Assembly: GCA_029974875.1 (NCBI GenBank)
Contig: JARKQP010000333.1
Span: forward strand, 1-6,742
DNA: 6,742 bases
Reading direction: 5' to 3'
From: Mobilitalea sp.
Lineage (GTDB): Bacteria > Bacillota_A > Clostridia > Lachnospirales > Lachnospiraceae
Both the position numbers and the translations under genes were made by a program. Below the pieces are notes generated by a model. The model ran no database searches. It saw nothing but the letters and a program-made list of their open reading frames with translations, and was not told the origin of the DNA. Positions 5,512 through 6,742 of the stretch are shown piece after piece (the stretch's first letter is position 1; the number at the start of each line of letters is the position of its first letter).

Positions 5512-6172
5512 TGAAAAGGATATTGTAGAACTTGAGCTGATTTGTGTCATTGTAAATTATGGAATGGGAAGTAAAATATTAAAGTCAGCGAAGCACCATG
5601 GGGTACATGGCGGAACAATATCATTAGCAAAAGGAACTGTGAACAATAAGATATGGGATTATATAGGCCTTTCTGATATAAGAAAGGAAATATTATATAT
5701 GATCGCTGATAAGAAAACCGCATATCAGGCATTGGAGGGATTAAATGAGGAGTATAAATTCAACAAGCCAAACCATGGAATTGCATTTACAACCTCTATC
5801 TGTGCAGCGGTGGGAACGAGATGCTACAGATGTGATCAAATGAGCCGTAAGGGAGATGAAAAAGCTACGATGTATAAAGTGATTACAGTGATTGTTGAAA
5901 AAGGAAAAGCGGAGGATGTTGTCGGGGCTGCTACAAAGGCAGGCTCAAAGGGAGGCACCATCATGAACGGGAGAGGTTCAGGTATCCATGAAACCAGTAA
6001 ATTATTTTCTATGGATATTGAACCGGAAAAGGAAATTGTAATAATACTTTCAGAGACAGACATGACGCAGGATATCGTGACATCTATCAGAAAGGATCTG
6101 GATATGGATGAGCCGGGAAAGGGCATCATCTATATCCAGGATGTGAACCAAACCTACGGTATTTATAAATAG
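5504..6172 (+). CDS. tandem PII-like (GlnB superfamily) signalling protein, two domains in one chain
   Basis: A 222-residue soluble protein made of two PII-like ferredoxin-fold domains, against one domain of about 112 residues in classical GlnB. Domain 1 (about 9-100) and domain 2 (about 123-220) align at an offset near 114: HGGTI (35-39) with KGGTI (149-153), IRKEILYMI (59-67) with PEKEIVIIL (174-182), and KPNHGIAF (88-95) with EPGKGIIY (203-210). Domain 2 keeps the GRG motif (156-158) of this PII subgroup, while domain 1 has KGT (43-45) there. The uridylylated tyrosine T-loop of GlnB (YRGAEY) is absent. The inter-domain segment carries C100, C107 and C110 (CxxxxxxCxxC). ATG 5504 lies inside the end of the DUF1538 gene and is preceded by GGGAGAGG (5487-5494). 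Probable job: bind a nucleotide or small effector and gate the DUF1538 membrane protein (inference). It could instead regulate other nitrogen proteins. Confidence 0.92.
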   Translation: MDNEKDIVELELICVIVNYGMGSKILKSAKHHGVHGGTISLAKGTVNNKIWDYIGLSDIRKEILYMIADKKTAYQALEGLNEEYKFNKPNHGIAFTTSICAAVGTRCYRCDQMSRKGDEKATMYKVITVIVEKGKAEDVVGAATKAGSKGGTIMNGRGSGIHETSKLFSMDIEPEKEIVIILSETDMTQDIVTSIRKDLDMDEPGKGIIYIQDVNQTYGIYK

Positions 6173-6179
6173 CTTTTAA

Positions 6180-6742
6180 TTAGCTGTAACCGTTGTTGTC
6201 CTTATGTCTGGCCCTATTTCTGTGCAGCAGGTACAGAGTAATCCCGAGGATGCCCACTAATAATTCAGTTGCCGGAAATGCGAACCAGACGCCTGTCATT
6301 CCACCGGCTGACGATAGCAGGAAGGCCATAGGGATGATAATTACAAATCCGCGCAGGATTGAAATAACATGGGCAGGGAGCGCGTATTCCGTAGAAGTAA
6401 AGTAAACCGACAGGATGACATTAAAGCCGGCAAATAAGCAGGCAGTAAAATAATACTTCAACCCGGTTACAGCGATGCTTTGCAAAAGAATATTTTGTTC
6501 ACTGTTGAATATATTGGCTATCTGTGATGCTCCGAAAAAAACACCTGAGTAAACGATAGCCGATATAATTAGCAAGGAAATCAGGGCATAGCGCAGGATC
6601 GCGGAAACATTTGCCCGGTTCCCGGCCCCGTAATTGCTGCTGATAATCGGCTGGATACCTTGTGCCACACCCGTATATATTGCCATGACCACTAAGGACA
6701 GGTTAGCTATGACACCATATGCCGCAACACCGGTGTTCCCTT
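6180..6742 (-). CDS. MATE-family multidrug/toxin efflux transporter, C-terminal part
   Basis: The minus-strand frame is open from the right edge of the window to a TAA at 6182-6180 and encodes the last 186 residues. The true start is outside the window. The GTG at 6692-6690 is internal: the frame continues upstream with VAAYGVIANLSL, and no ribosome site is expected there. Hallmarks of the second MATE bundle are GVAQGIQPIISSNYGAGN, a following hydrophobic helix (YALISLLIISAIVYSGVFFG), the helix pair around YYFTACLFAGFNVILSVYF, and the conserved FTSTEYALPAHVISILRGF. The end is a basic tail (HRNRARHKDNNGYS). MATE proteins export cationic drugs or toxins using a sodium or proton gradient across the cytoplasmic membrane. 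Residues that decide the coupling ion lie mostly in the missing N-terminal half. It converges on the PII-like gene with 7 bases between stop codons, and no shared terminator is visible. Confidence 0.93.
   Translation of the reverse strand, partial: GNTGVAAYGVIANLSLVVMAIYTGVAQGIQPIISSNYGAGNRANVSAILRYALISLLIISAIVYSGVFFGASQIANIFNSEQNILLQSIAVTGLKYYFTACLFAGFNVILSVYFTSTEYALPAHVISILRGFVIIIPMAFLLSSAGGMTGVWFAFPATELLVGILGITLYLLHRNRARHKDNNGYS

Noticed and set aside
6193..6405. 70-residue plus-strand open frame near the right edge
   Set aside because: It is antisense to the MATE transporter gene, which has clear family motifs in the minus frame.
6690..6692. GTG as the start of the minus-strand transporter
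   Set aside because: The frame stays open and MATE-like through to the window edge, so this is an internal valine and the gene is cut by the window.

Overview
The window looks like a chromosomal segment from a low-to-moderate GC Gram-positive bacterium, most likely a spore-forming clostridium of the Lachnospiraceae type. The reasons are frequent AGG, ATA and GGA codons, strong GGAGG ribosome binding sites, sigma-A-type promoters, and protein families typical of that group. This placement is inference from style and content, not from a marker gene. There are seven genes, two of them cut by the window edges. There is no rRNA, tRNA, CRISPR array or insertion sequence.

Left part (1-2236): a PadR-family repressor gene on the minus strand, cut at its 3' end by the window, is divergent from a complete multicopper oxidase gene of the CotA laccase / bilirubin oxidase type with all copper ligands present. 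The intergenic region holds a clear sigma-A-type promoter for padR. A perfect 16-bp palindrome (AGTAACATATGTTACT) is laid across that promoter, a degenerate copy follows it, and a third GTAACAT lies toward the oxidase gene. This suggests autoregulation and possibly control of the oxidase.

Middle part (2237-3526): asnA, ammonia-dependent asparagine synthetase, is preceded by a 236-base leader with two strong predicted RNA hairpins that I cannot assign to a known riboswitch or T-box class. It is followed by an intrinsic terminator.

Right part (3527-6172): an apparent operon with its own near-consensus promoter and a long inverted repeat at its transcription start. It encodes a small DUF1413-like protein, an integral membrane protein of the DUF1538 type, and a PII-like signalling protein. 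The membrane protein is a full-length internal duplication (about 252-residue offset), and the PII-like protein is two PII domains fused in one chain. The last two genes overlap by 8 bases. The most economical reading is a membrane transporter gated by a dedicated PII-type sensor. Its substrate and ligand cannot be read from the sequence. This is the best candidate here for an incompletely described system.

Right edge (6180-6742): the C-terminal part of a MATE-family multidrug/toxin exporter on the minus strand, convergent with the PII gene and only 7 bases away.
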